A stretch of 46,561 bases of DNA from NCBI GenBank assembly GCA_934591635.1, contig CAKTPI010000011.1, positions 1 to 46,561 on the forward strand. The letters run 5' to 3'. Made by a program: the position numbers and the translations under genes. The notes beneath the pieces are model-generated. The model did no database searches, was not told the DNA's origin, and worked only from the letters and a program-made list of their open reading frames with translations. How positions within the stretch are numbered: position 1 is the first letter of the stretch; every line of letters starts with the position of its first letter. Source of the DNA: an uncultured Oscillospiraceae bacterium. Its GTDB lineage: Bacteria; Bacillota; Clostridia; Oscillospirales; Oscillospiraceae. Of this stretch, positions 24,111 through 32,452 are shown one piece after another.

Positions 24111-25367
24111 ATGAAAACAGCGCACAAACAAATACTCGCGCTGCTGCTGGCACTGGCTCTGCTACTGTCGCTTTGTGCCTGCGCGCAGAAGACGCAACCG
24201 GAGTCGGACGAACCCAAAATGCGTACAGATAAGGTTGACTTTCCTACAAAGGCCGATAAAAAAACGCCGGAGAAACAGCCGGAAGAAGCGATATCGCAGA
24301 GCGATATGAGCAATCGCACGTCACGAAATGAGGCCGTGGACACACAGCCGGTACAATACGGTTTTTCACAGGAGGCAGAGACCTCGCTTGGACGGCTGCG
24401 GGACAGAATCGAATTTCCAATGACAATGTTTGGCGCGGCATATCTCGGCTATGTCGGCGGCCTGTTTGAGGAGAGCTTCGAGGCGGGCTTCCCCGCATGG
24501 CTGCGGGAAACCAATGAGGCAATGCTCCACGAATACCCCTTCATCGCTGAGATCGACGAGGCGCACATTATCGGCGGTGCGGGGCATCTGTACTGCATCG
24601 TGCCGGTCGACGAGAACGCGACGGTTGCGATCAACCGTGTGCAGTGGAACGAAAAAACACAGACCGACGAGGTCGCGGAGGTGCTCTACCGGTCGGAGAG
24701 CGGCGAGCCGGTGCTGCTCTTTGCAAATCTTGACGGCGTTGCATATGAGGCCGACACCCAGGTCTTCATCACTGACAACAACGGGAATACCTGCGAATGG
24801 TATCCCTCGCTTGATGCGATGAGCTATCTTGCGCCGTGTATATCGGAAGCTGGAGACTATCTTTCGTTTGACTTTACGGAATATGCCTGGTACAACGCCC
24901 CGGCCGAGTTTTCCGCGTGGCTTGCCGACGGCTGGAGCGGCATGACCGCGCTCGGTCTTGCCGGATCGCAGCGTGACGGCATGGGCTGGATCACAGAAAC
25001 CATGGTGGGGGAAACCAGCCGCTATGCCTATTTCTCGCTGCGCTTCTATCCTGAGGATGAGACGGGCGGTACGGTCGATCTGAATTGGGTATACGAAGAC
25101 AGCGACGAATTTGAGGAGATGTGGAGCGGTTTCTGGACGATTCAGACCATTCAGGACGGGCCGAGCTATGTGACGCTCAGCTTGTCGCTTGTGGGCGGTA
25201 AAAACTATGGCGTCACGGACGGCCCGATGTATCTGTGTGAGACGTATCCCCTCCTGATCAGCCCGAGCGGCACAGAGCTACTGGTCGGCGTGGGTGAGAG
25301 CGGCATTTGCCTGCCGTTCATGTCGCAAAGCACAACGGCGTGCGTGCTGACGCAGGCCGTAGGATAG
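24111..25367 (+). CDS. Putative lipoprotein, last intact gene of the envelope cluster
   Basis: This 418-residue protein has a signal peptide ending in LCACAQ, a lipobox-like site, and a charged Lys/Glu/Pro linker of about 50 residues. A mixed alpha/beta domain rich in Trp and Tyr follows. AAAGGAG lies 6 bp before ATG 24111, and it is 11 bp behind the TPM gene. I do not recognise the domain; it shares the composition of the large DUF5067-like lipoprotein. Confidence 0.75.
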   Translation: MKTAHKQILALLLALALLLSLCACAQKTQPESDEPKMRTDKVDFPTKADKKTPEKQPEEAISQSDMSNRTSRNEAVDTQPVQYGFSQEAETSLGRLRDRIEFPMTMFGAAYLGYVGGLFEESFEAGFPAWLRETNEAMLHEYPFIAEIDEAHIIGGAGHLYCIVPVDENATVAINRVQWNEKTQTDEVAEVLYRSESGEPVLLFANLDGVAYEADTQVFITDNNGNTCEWYPSLDAMSYLAPCISEAGDYLSFDFTEYAWYNAPAEFSAWLADGWSGMTALGLAGSQRDGMGWITETMVGETSRYAYFSLRFYPEDETGGTVDLNWVYEDSDEFEEMWSGFWTIQTIQDGPSYVTLSLSLVGGKNYGVTDGPMYLCETYPLLISPSGTELLVGVGESGICLPFMSQSTTACVLTQAVG

Positions 25368-25432
25368 AAGGCGTGCAGGGAGCAAACTGCTTTGAGGTTT
25401 GCATTCACAACTTCTGTTTGGTAGCAATCTAC

Positions 25433-25703
25433 CGTCCAAGTCCATGTCCGGGGCAATGACCTGTTCGGCTATGACATCACACCGGACGGCATTAAGGTGA
25501 ATGAGGAGGCTCAGTTTGAGCAGCTCCGCACCACAAAGGCGGCACAGGAAGCCTTCGGAGCATTTATGTTCGAGGTGCAGGAATTGGATACTATCACCGA
25601 GTTTGACGAAAAGCTCTGGCTGACCATTATTGACACGGTGACCATCCACGCCGCTGGGCGGATGACTTTCAAATTCCAAGGCGGAACAGAGAGCACACTA
25701 TAA
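25433..25703 (+). pseudogene. Serine recombinase C-terminal remnant
   Basis: The frame reads a GNDLFGYDITPDGIKVNEE segment like the recombinase domain of large serine recombinases. It then passes directly to a DUF4368-like end (ITEFDEKLWLTIIDTVT, then GRMTFKFQGGTE). The resolvase domain and most of the middle are gone, and there is no start codon with a ribosome binding site. This is a scar of an excised or decayed mobile element at the right side of the accessory region. Confidence 0.7.
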
Positions 25704-25708
25704 AGTAA

Positions 25709-25755
25709 AAGCAACAGAAGCCACCGATTTTGATTCCGATGGCTTCTGTTGCTTT
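25709..25755. terminator. Strong bidirectional terminator hairpin
   Basis: The 14-bp stem AGCAACAGAAGCCA/TGGCTTCTGTTGCT has a 16-nt loop, with A and T runs outside. It lies between the recombinase remnant and the convergent HxlR fragment. Confidence 0.88.
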
Positions 25756-25996
25756 ATTCGTTTTGTTGGCCGTTATTATTCTTATAGTCTGTGCCCCAAA
25801 TTTCCATTGCTTTGATAATGGGGCGCATGGACTCTCCAAGCTCGGACAGAGCGTATTCCACCCTCGGCGGGACTTCGGGATAGACGGTGCGGGTGATGAT
25901 GCCATCGGCCTCCATGGAGCGCAGGCGGACATTCCCACCGACCGCTATGCCGTCATGCAGCTCCTTTTGGGTTATCCCCGTGAGGGCGACAAGCAC
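25754..25996 (-). pseudogene. HxlR-family regulator lacking its N-terminal half
   Basis: The frame carries the C-terminal HxlR signature (GITQKEL, RSMEADGIITRTVYPEVPPRVEY, LSELGESM). The first helices of the winged helix-turn-helix are missing, and an unusual extra segment (HDGIAVGGNV) sits in the recognition-helix region. Its 5' end abuts the divergent nitroreductase gene, the usual partner of HxlR regulators, which suggests a deletion removed the regulator start and the intergenic control region. Confidence 0.7.
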
Positions 25997-26052
25997 CCTA
26001 CCCCGAAGCCGAGAAAAGAGAGGCGAATCATCCGGATCGGAGAAGGAAAAGG

Positions 26053-26922
26053 ATGAAAATCGATCCTCATTTTGAAGTCAATCCAGATAAGTGCATTCAC
26101 TGCGGTCGCCGTATCAATGTTTGCGCTGGGATGGTTTTGAAAGCGCGGTCAGATGGCGTTCCGGAGATGCAGCCTTTTGAACGGTACGGCTGGCGTGGCT
26201 GCTGGCGCTGCCAGCACTGTCTTGCTGTTTGTCCCACCGGTGCTATTTCTATCTTTGGTAAGAAACCGGAAGATTCCCTGCCGCCTCCTCCCAAGGAAAT
26301 GGGGGCTTACATGGAGGAGCTGATTGTGAACCGTCGCTCCTGCCGCCGCTATCAGAAGAAAAATGTGGACCCTGCCCTCATTACGAGAATGCTCAAGTCC
26401 ATGGCGGCCGCTCCTACCGGTGGAAATTGCTGTAGCGTGGAGTATACTGTCATTGACGATAAGGATAGAGTCGAAGAAATCCGTCGTATCGTATATAAAA
26501 TTATGGAGGAGAACGCCAAACGGCATATTTACACGGACAGCTTTGACGATTTTTATTATGCAAAAATGAAGGAATCGGAGCAAAGCATTCGCAAGGATGA
26601 TATGCTGTTCTGCGGGGCACCACATCTTTTTATTGCTCACGCAAAGCAGGCCGGAAAATGGGGCGAGGATATGAAGATCAACTGTAATCTGGCAACTGCC
26701 TATTTTGAACTGCTTGCCAATAGCTTTGGTCTCGGCACCATCATTATGAGTTACCCGGCGGAAGTCATCGAACAGCTGGCCCCCGTGGCAAGAGATATGA
26801 TAGGAATTCCGGCAGATTATTATAAGCGGTTAATTGTGGGATTCGGGTATCCGGAGATCCCGTATGCCAGAGGTGTGCAGAAAGACCGCCCCGGAAGAAT
26901 CCATAGATATACACAGAGATGA
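26053..26922 (+). CDS. Ferredoxin-nitroreductase fusion protein
   Basis: This 289-residue flavoprotein has an N-terminal two-cluster ferredoxin domain. The second motif is complete (Cys50, 53, 56 and 60, ending CPTGAI). The first lacks its third cysteine: Cys14, Cys17 and Cys24 are present, but residue 20 is Arg. The nitroreductase domain (about 88-289) has the FMN-binding RRSCRRY start and the GLGTIIMSYP block. The likely role is reduction of quinones or nitro compounds. Two purine-rich AAGG-type sites precede the ATG. Confidence 0.88.
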   Translation: MKIDPHFEVNPDKCIHCGRRINVCAGMVLKARSDGVPEMQPFERYGWRGCWRCQHCLAVCPTGAISIFGKKPEDSLPPPPKEMGAYMEELIVNRRSCRRYQKKNVDPALITRMLKSMAAAPTGGNCCSVEYTVIDDKDRVEEIRRIVYKIMEENAKRHIYTDSFDDFYYAKMKESEQSIRKDDMLFCGAPHLFIAHAKQAGKWGEDMKINCNLATAYFELLANSFGLGTIIMSYPAEVIEQLAPVARDMIGIPADYYKRLIVGFGYPEIPYARGVQKDRPGRIHRYTQR

Positions 26923-27140
26923 TTTTAAATACCGGCTGTCGGACGGACATTCCGGCATATTACAGTCGATGGTTTTATAATCGTATCAATGCCGGCTATG
27001 TCTGCACACGCAATCCCTATCGCCCGGATCAGGTCTTGAAGTATCGCCTTGATCCGGAGGTTGTGGATATTCTCTGCTTCTGCACCAAAAATCCTGCGCC
27101 GATGCTGCCGCGGCTTGCAGAAATCGGCGCAAAGTACTGA
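26919..27140 (+). pseudogene. Truncated DUF1848 protein
   Basis: This 73-residue frame has the N-terminal DUF1848 signature (SRTDIPAYY-type start, WFYNRINAGYV, RNPYRPDQV, CTKNPAPMLPR). The family is about 300 residues, so three quarters are missing. It starts with a 4-bp overlap with the nitroreductase stop. The homology ends abruptly near 27135, marking a breakpoint. Confidence 0.75.
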
Positions 27141-27270
27141 AATTTAATCTTCACAGTAAGTTTACACTTTCCATGCCCCTGCGCCCGGTTATCGAGCGCT
27201 TTTTTCAGGCTCATTTCAGTTTCACTTTCTAACATATCCCGTACCTGAGCAAATGAAGGAGGCAATGCGT

Positions 27271-28254
27271 ATGATTCAGGTTTCGCACCTAACAAAATAC
27301 TATGGGGATTTTCTTGCCGTTAACGACCTTTCCTTTGAAATTGGAGAGGGGGCCGTCTATGGCTTTCTGGGGCCAAACGGTGCCGGGAAATCCACCACCA
27401 TGAACATGATGACAGGCTGCCTGTCACCTACGGACGGCACCGTCAAGATTGGCGGCTTTGACATTCTGGAGCAACCGGAGCAGGCCAAGCGTCTTATCGG
27501 CTATCTGCCCGAGCAGCCGCCGTTATACCCCAGTGAAACGCCTCGGGAATTTTTGACCTTTGTTGGTGAAGCAAAGGGACTGCACGGAAAGCAGCTGAAA
27601 AACGGAATCAGCACCGCGGTGCACAGTGCTGGTATCGAAGACGTACAGGATCGGATCATCGGTACCCTATCCAAGGGCTATCGGCAACGGGTTGGCATCG
27701 CGCAGGCGCTGCTTGGCAGCCCCCAGGTCATCATTCTGGACGAACCGACTGTTGGCCTGGACCCCATTCAAATTATCGAAATCCGAGACTTCATCAAAGA
27801 ATTGGGCAAGGATCACACGGTAATCCTCAGCTCTCACATTCTATCCGAGGTACAGGCCGTATGTGAAAAGGTGATGATCATCTCCAAGGGGAAACTGGTA
27901 GCCTTTGATAAGCCGGAAAACTTGGAAAAACTGCTGATTGGCTCCCCCTCCATCTCCTTCCGGGTGGAAGCCCAGCGGGAGGCTGCAGAGGAGATCCTGG
28001 AAGCCACCTCAGGCATTGCCAGCTTTGAAATCGCCGCCGAAAACGGCACCTGCAATGTCTCTGCCAATCTGCAGGAAGGGCAGAATCCCAAAAATCTCTG
28101 CGGCCAGCTCACCCTTGCTTTTGCAGCAAAGGGACTTCCTGTGTTTGAGATGAAGGCAAACCAAGCCAGCCTGGAGGATGTTTTCCTGGAGCTGACAGAG
28201 GAAGGAACCGAAAAGAAGGAGGAAGAAAGCCATGACAGCAGTAACCAAGCATGA
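27271..28254 (+). CDS. ABC transporter ATPase (GldA/CcmA-like)
   Basis: This 327-residue ATPase has Walker A GPNGAGKST, a signature-region LSKGYRQRVGIAQAL and Walker B VIILDEPTVGLDP, with a C-terminal extension typical of ABC-2 exporters. ATG 27271 is 8 bp after AAGGAGG; two upstream ATGs overlap or crowd that site. It is the first of four coupled genes. The 130 bp upstream (27141-27270) holds no gene and only a doubtful promoter. Confidence 0.94.
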   Translation: MIQVSHLTKYYGDFLAVNDLSFEIGEGAVYGFLGPNGAGKSTTMNMMTGCLSPTDGTVKIGGFDILEQPEQAKRLIGYLPEQPPLYPSETPREFLTFVGEAKGLHGKQLKNGISTAVHSAGIEDVQDRIIGTLSKGYRQRVGIAQALLGSPQVIILDEPTVGLDPIQIIEIRDFIKELGKDHTVILSSHILSEVQAVCEKVMIISKGKLVAFDKPENLEKLLIGSPSISFRVEAQREAAEEILEATSGIASFEIAAENGTCNVSANLQEGQNPKNLCGQLTLAFAAKGLPVFEMKANQASLEDVFLELTEEGTEKKEEESHDSSNQA

Positions 28255-29095
28255 ACTGCGCAGTGCCTATAATAATCTCACCGTTTATCTCTTTTCCGCC
28301 GCGCTTCTGTGTTTTGTCGGTGTTGGCTCAATGCTCTACAACATTCAGGCATCCGTTGCCAATTTTGAATATGTGCTGAGCTTTGTTTCCATTGGTCTGG
28401 TGGTCATCATTCCGGTGCTCACCATGCGCAGCTTTGCTGAGGAGCGGAAACAGAAAACCGATCAACTGCTCTACGCTCTCCCCTTGAAAACCTGGCAGAT
28501 CGTTGTGGGCAAATATCTGTCGCTGGTCACCATGTTCTTTGTCCCCATCGCCATTATCTGCCTGTATCCCTATATTTTCTCTTTATACGGCGAAGTATAT
28601 CTTCCAGGCGCCTACGCCTCCATTCTGGCGTTCTTCTTTATGGGTGCAGCACTGATTTCCATCGGCATGTTTATCTCCTCACTGACGGATAACCAGGGCT
28701 TTGCAGCTGGCATTTCCATTGTTCTGTTCCTGCTGAATTATTACAGTGTTACCCTGGCCGAGCAGGTGTCTTCCACCGGGCTTGGCTCTGCTTTTGCCCT
28801 GGGGGTCATTGCAGTGCTGCTTGGCTTTGTAGTAAAGGCCCTGACCAAGAGCACCGCCATTGCCCTTGGCGTTGGCGGCGGACTGGTAGCAGTGATTGCG
28901 GCAGCTTATCTGCTTTCGCCGGACAGCTTCCAGAATCTGTTTCCCAATATTATGAAAAAGCTCTCGCTGTTCGACCGGTTCCAGACCTTTGTGAACGGGA
29001 TGTTTGACATCACCGCACTGGCATTTTACGTCTCAATCATTGGTCTGGGGCTGCTGCTGACGGTACAGTCCTTTGAAAAGCGGAGGTATAACTGA
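28232..29095 (+). CDS. ABC-2 permease (GldF-like)
   Basis: This 287-residue protein has six predicted membrane helices, including one rich in Gly/Val (LGVGGGLVAVIAAAYLL). The start overlaps the ATPase end by 23 bp, after GGAGGAAG. It should form the membrane channel with the preceding ATPase and the GldG-like partner. Confidence 0.9.
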   Translation: MTAVTKHELRSAYNNLTVYLFSAALLCFVGVGSMLYNIQASVANFEYVLSFVSIGLVVIIPVLTMRSFAEERKQKTDQLLYALPLKTWQIVVGKYLSLVTMFFVPIAIICLYPYIFSLYGEVYLPGAYASILAFFFMGAALISIGMFISSLTDNQGFAAGISIVLFLLNYYSVTLAEQVSSTGLGSAFALGVIAVLLGFVVKALTKSTAIALGVGGGLVAVIAAAYLLSPDSFQNLFPNIMKKLSLFDRFQTFVNGMFDITALAFYVSIIGLGLLLTVQSFEKRRYN

Positions 29096-30498
29096 TGAAA
29101 CGTAGTTTCGGTCGCATTGCCGCCAAGGGCGGCTCCTACTCCATGGCTGTTACTGCCATTGTGGTTGCAATTTTGGTTGCAGTGAACGTACTGGTCTCGG
29201 TAATGCCCGCCTCCGCCACTAAATACGATATCACTTCCCAGAACCTTTACTCCATCACCAGCAGCACAAAGGTGGTGGTAAATGCACTGGAGAAGGACGT
29301 AACCATTTACTGGGTGGTTCAGTCAGACAAAGAAGACGACATCATTGAAAATTTGCTCAGCCGGTATGAAAGCCTATCGAGCCACATTCAGGTTGTCAAG
29401 AAGAATCCGGATATTTATCCCACCTTTACTGCCCAATATACCGATGAAACTGTCCCTAATAACAGTCTGATTGTGGAATGCGGCAGCAAATATCGGTATA
29501 TCTCTTACAATGATATCTATCTGACAGACGTAGACATGAGCACCTATTCCTATGTGTACACCTTTGACGGTGAGGGTGCCATCACCTCTGCCATAGACTA
29601 TGTCACCGCTGAAGCATTGCCAAAGGTTTACACTCTGGAAGGCCATGGCGAGGCAGCACTTCCCGATGCTTTCCGCAGCCAGATTGAGAAGGAGAACATG
29701 GAACTGGAAAGCTTCTCTCTGCTGAATACCGACAGTATCCCGGCGGACGGTGTGCTTCTGATTTACGCGCCTGCCTCTGATATTTCCGAGGCAGAAGCAA
29801 CGCTCCTGCGGGATTACCTGACCTCCGGCGGAAAGCTGTTGGTCATGGCCGGCCCCACGGAAGATGGCACCCTGACGAACCTGACCGGTATTCTTTCTGA
29901 CTTTGGTGTCTCAACAGAAGAAGGTATTGTAATTGAAGGAGACCGGAACCACTATGCCTTCCAACAGCCTTATATTCTGCTCCCGGATATGGCCGAAGAC
30001 GACATCACCACGCCCCTGATGGAAGCCAAGTACTACTGCATCTTCCCCCTGGCGCAAGGATTGACGGTCACCGGCAGCAGTGCAACCGCACTGCTCACCA
30101 CCTCGGATGCCGCCTACAGCAAAGCAGCCGGCTTCAAGCTGAATACTTATGAAAAAGAAGACGGTGATACCGATGGTCCCTTTGCTCTGGCTATGAGTGC
30201 TGACACACTGAACGGCGGGCAACTCATTTGGTTCGCCTCCTCCTCCTTCCTGGATGAGATGTATAACGCCTATTCCTCCGGTGCCAACCTGGATTTGGCA
30301 ATGAACGCACTGTCCTCTCTTGTCGGGCAGCGGGAGGCAGTGTCCATCCGCAGCAAGAGCCTGAGCTATAATTACCTGACCATCTCGGATTCCAATGCAA
30401 CGATTCTGAAAACATGGATGATTGCCATCATTCCGCTTGCATTTGTAGTGTACGGTGTTCTGATTGTGATTGAAAGGAGAAAGATGCGCCATGCGTAA
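29095..30498 (+). CDS. GldG-like exporter component
   Basis: This 467-residue protein has an N-terminal helix (about 15-38) and a long extracytoplasmic domain of the ABC-type uncharacterised transport (GldG) family (KYDITSQNLYSITSSTKVV). A second helix lies near the C-terminus (MIAIIPLAFVVYGVLIVIE) with a basic tail. It shares one base with the permease stop (TGATG). In gliding bacteria the homologue supports secretion or motility; here its cargo is unknown. Confidence 0.9.
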   Translation: MKRSFGRIAAKGGSYSMAVTAIVVAILVAVNVLVSVMPASATKYDITSQNLYSITSSTKVVVNALEKDVTIYWVVQSDKEDDIIENLLSRYESLSSHIQVVKKNPDIYPTFTAQYTDETVPNNSLIVECGSKYRYISYNDIYLTDVDMSTYSYVYTFDGEGAITSAIDYVTAEALPKVYTLEGHGEAALPDAFRSQIEKENMELESFSLLNTDSIPADGVLLIYAPASDISEAEATLLRDYLTSGGKLLVMAGPTEDGTLTNLTGILSDFGVSTEEGIVIEGDRNHYAFQQPYILLPDMAEDDITTPLMEAKYYCIFPLAQGLTVTGSSATALLTTSDAAYSKAAGFKLNTYEKEDGDTDGPFALAMSADTLNGGQLIWFASSSFLDEMYNAYSSGANLDLAMNALSSLVGQREAVSIRSKSLSYNYLTISDSNATILKTWMIAIIPLAFVVYGVLIVIERRKMRHA

Positions 30499-31876
30499 GG
30501 CAGCAAAACTCTATGCCCTGCTGGGTGTGCTGCTGGTAATTTGTGCAGCCGCCTTTGCGGTCAGCCGGCATGAAAACAAGAAAGAGCAGATTCGCACCTC
30601 TGGGGATGCGATTTTGGAAATCCCTACCGAGACAGTAACAAAGCTTGCCTGGACCAACGAATCCGGAAGCTTCTCCTTCTCCAGGGGGGAGAACTGGACT
30701 TACGATGCAGACGAGGCATTTCCCGTAGACAGTGAGAAACTGGAAGCGCTCCTGACCCAGTTTCAGACGTTCCGCGCCGCTTTTTCCATTGAAAATGTGG
30801 AAGATTTCACGCAATATGGCCTGGATGATCCGGTGGGTACCGTATCCATTACTGCCGGAGATCAGACCTACACACTCACACTTGGAAGCTTCAGTAAAAT
30901 GGATCAGCAACGGTATCTTACCTTGGGAAACGGCAGCGTCCACCTCGCTGAGCATGACCCCCTGGAGGAATTTGATGCCGTTGCAGACGACCTGATTCTG
31001 AATGACACCGTCCCCCAGTTTGACACCGCTGAGGAAATCTCCTTTGTAGGAATCGAAACTTATACCGTCACCCGCAACGAGGAAAAGGCAAGCATTTGCC
31101 AGGACGATATTTACTTTACCGATGATGCCCCTCTGGATACGAGCCTTGTAAACAGCTACCTTACCACCCTGAAAGGTCTAAGCCTGACAGACTATGTGAC
31201 TTATAATGTAAGCGAGGAGCAGCTGCAAGCCTATGGACTTGATGCTCCTACTCTGACTGTTGCAATCAATTACAGCAGGGATACCGCCGGCTCCTTTCAG
31301 CTGCACCTGACACAGGATCCCCTGGAACTCCAGGCCTATGAGGAAGCTAAGGAGAAAGAGGAGACAAATCTTCCCACCGTTACCTGCTACGCGCGGCTGA
31401 ACGACTCTCAAATCGTGTATGAAATTTCTCAAAGCACCTATGACAAGCTTACAGCGGTTTCTTACAATACACTGCGGCATCAGAAGCTATTCACTGCGGA
31501 CTTTTCATCCGTTACCGCAGTGGATGTGACGCTGAATGGCGAAGCCTATACCTTCACCTACCAGCCTGCTGAGGAAAAGGATGCAGACGGTATCTGGCTG
31601 TATAATGGCAGCGAAATTGCCATTTACAATCTTCGCACAGGTCTGTGCTCCATGAGCGCCACCGAATTTACAGAGGGAACTCCAGATGGACAGGAAGAAA
31701 TTTCCGTTACGGTACATCTGGACAACGAAGCCTTCCCTATCTTCACCCTTACACTCTACCGCCACAACGGCACCACTTGTCTTGCAAGTGTAAACGGAGA
31801 AGCAATTGCCTTTGTCTCCCGCAGTCAGGCGGTTGACCTGATTGAAGCCATCAATGAAATCATATTGGGCGAGTAA
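30491..31876 (+). CDS. DUF4340-domain protein of the Gld-type operon
   Basis: This 461-residue protein has an N-terminal signal anchor (KLYALLGVLLVICAAAFAV). The rest is extracytoplasmic, with repeated DUF4340-type segments (LAWTNESGSFSFSRGENW; a later copy around 190-290). It is the usual fourth gene with GldA/F/G-like partners. ATG 30491 follows AAAGGAG with a longer spacer; it overlaps the gldG end by 8 bp. Confidence 0.88.
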   Translation: MRKAAKLYALLGVLLVICAAAFAVSRHENKKEQIRTSGDAILEIPTETVTKLAWTNESGSFSFSRGENWTYDADEAFPVDSEKLEALLTQFQTFRAAFSIENVEDFTQYGLDDPVGTVSITAGDQTYTLTLGSFSKMDQQRYLTLGNGSVHLAEHDPLEEFDAVADDLILNDTVPQFDTAEEISFVGIETYTVTRNEEKASICQDDIYFTDDAPLDTSLVNSYLTTLKGLSLTDYVTYNVSEEQLQAYGLDAPTLTVAINYSRDTAGSFQLHLTQDPLELQAYEEAKEKEETNLPTVTCYARLNDSQIVYEISQSTYDKLTAVSYNTLRHQKLFTADFSSVTAVDVTLNGEAYTFTYQPAEEKDADGIWLYNGSEIAIYNLRTGLCSMSATEFTEGTPDGQEEISVTVHLDNEAFPIFTLTLYRHNGTTCLASVNGEAIAFVSRSQAVDLIEAINEIILGE

Positions 31877-31880
31877 TTCA

Positions 31881-31916
31881 AAAACCTCCGGCAGAAATGT
31901 CGGAGGTTTTCTTTTA
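31881..31916 (+). terminator. Terminator of the Gld-type operon
   Basis: AAAACCTCCGGC and GTCGGAGGTTTT form a stem with a short loop, followed by CTTTT. Confidence 0.92.
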
Positions 31917-31928
31917 TCAAAACAGATA

Positions 31929-31972
31929 TTGACATTTGTACGAAATCGTACTATAATCACAATCATATGATT
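31929..31972 (+). promoter_or_regulatory. marR-MATE promoter with two palindromic operator candidates
   Basis: TTGACA (31929-31934) and TATAAT (31952-31957) are consensus with a 17-bp spacer. The perfect palindrome GTACGA-AA-TCGTAC (31938-31951) fills the spacer. A second, AATCATATGATT (31961-31972), covers the predicted start site. This is the layout of an autorepressed MarR promoter. Confidence 0.8.
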
Positions 31973-32001
31973 TTTATTTTCAAGGAGGAAGCGGTATTTG
32001 T

Positions 32002-32439
32002 ATGCCAGGAAACCGCAGTAAGGAAATCCACCAAATCAACTATCTCACGTCTGAAATGGACGCACTGTATCATCAAGCCTCCGTGAAAATGGGAATCAGT
32101 GATAGCGTCAGTATCATTCTGTATACCCTCTATGACGCCGGCGGAAGCTGCCTGCTGCGGGATATCTGCATTGCCACCGGGACCAGCAAGCAAACGCTGA
32201 ATTCCGCCCTGCGGGGACTGGAAGCAAAGCAGCTTCTCCGTTTAGAGCAGCATAATGGGCGCTCCAAACGGGTTATCCTAACAGAAAGCGGGGCAGAATT
32301 TGCAAAGAACACTGTTGGAAAGCTTTTTCAGGCAGAGGTGGATGCCCTTGGGGATTGGCCGGAGGAGGAAATCCAACTCTATGTCCGCCTGATGGAAAAA
32401 TATGCAAAAAGTCTGCGGCAGCAAATCGAACAACTTTAA
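32002..32439 (+). CDS. MarR-family transcriptional regulator
   Basis: This 145-residue protein has a winged helix-turn-helix core (LRDICIATGTSKQTLNSALR) and a wing (RSKRVILTESG). It is probably the repressor of itself and the MATE pump that follows 13 bp later, acting on the palindromes in its promoter. AAGGAGG lies upstream with a spacing of about 13 bp. The inducer is unknown. Confidence 0.93.
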   Translation: MPGNRSKEIHQINYLTSEMDALYHQASVKMGISDSVSIILYTLYDAGGSCLLRDICIATGTSKQTLNSALRGLEAKQLLRLEQHNGRSKRVILTESGAEFAKNTVGKLFQAEVDALGDWPEEEIQLYVRLMEKYAKSLRQQIEQL

Positions 32440-32452
32440 TCAGGAGTATTTT

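Noticed and set aside
9990..27270. Island bounded by repeats of the tRNA-Gln 3' end
   Set aside because: I looked for a copy of the tRNA 3' end near 27100-27270 and found none, so no attachment pair is claimed.
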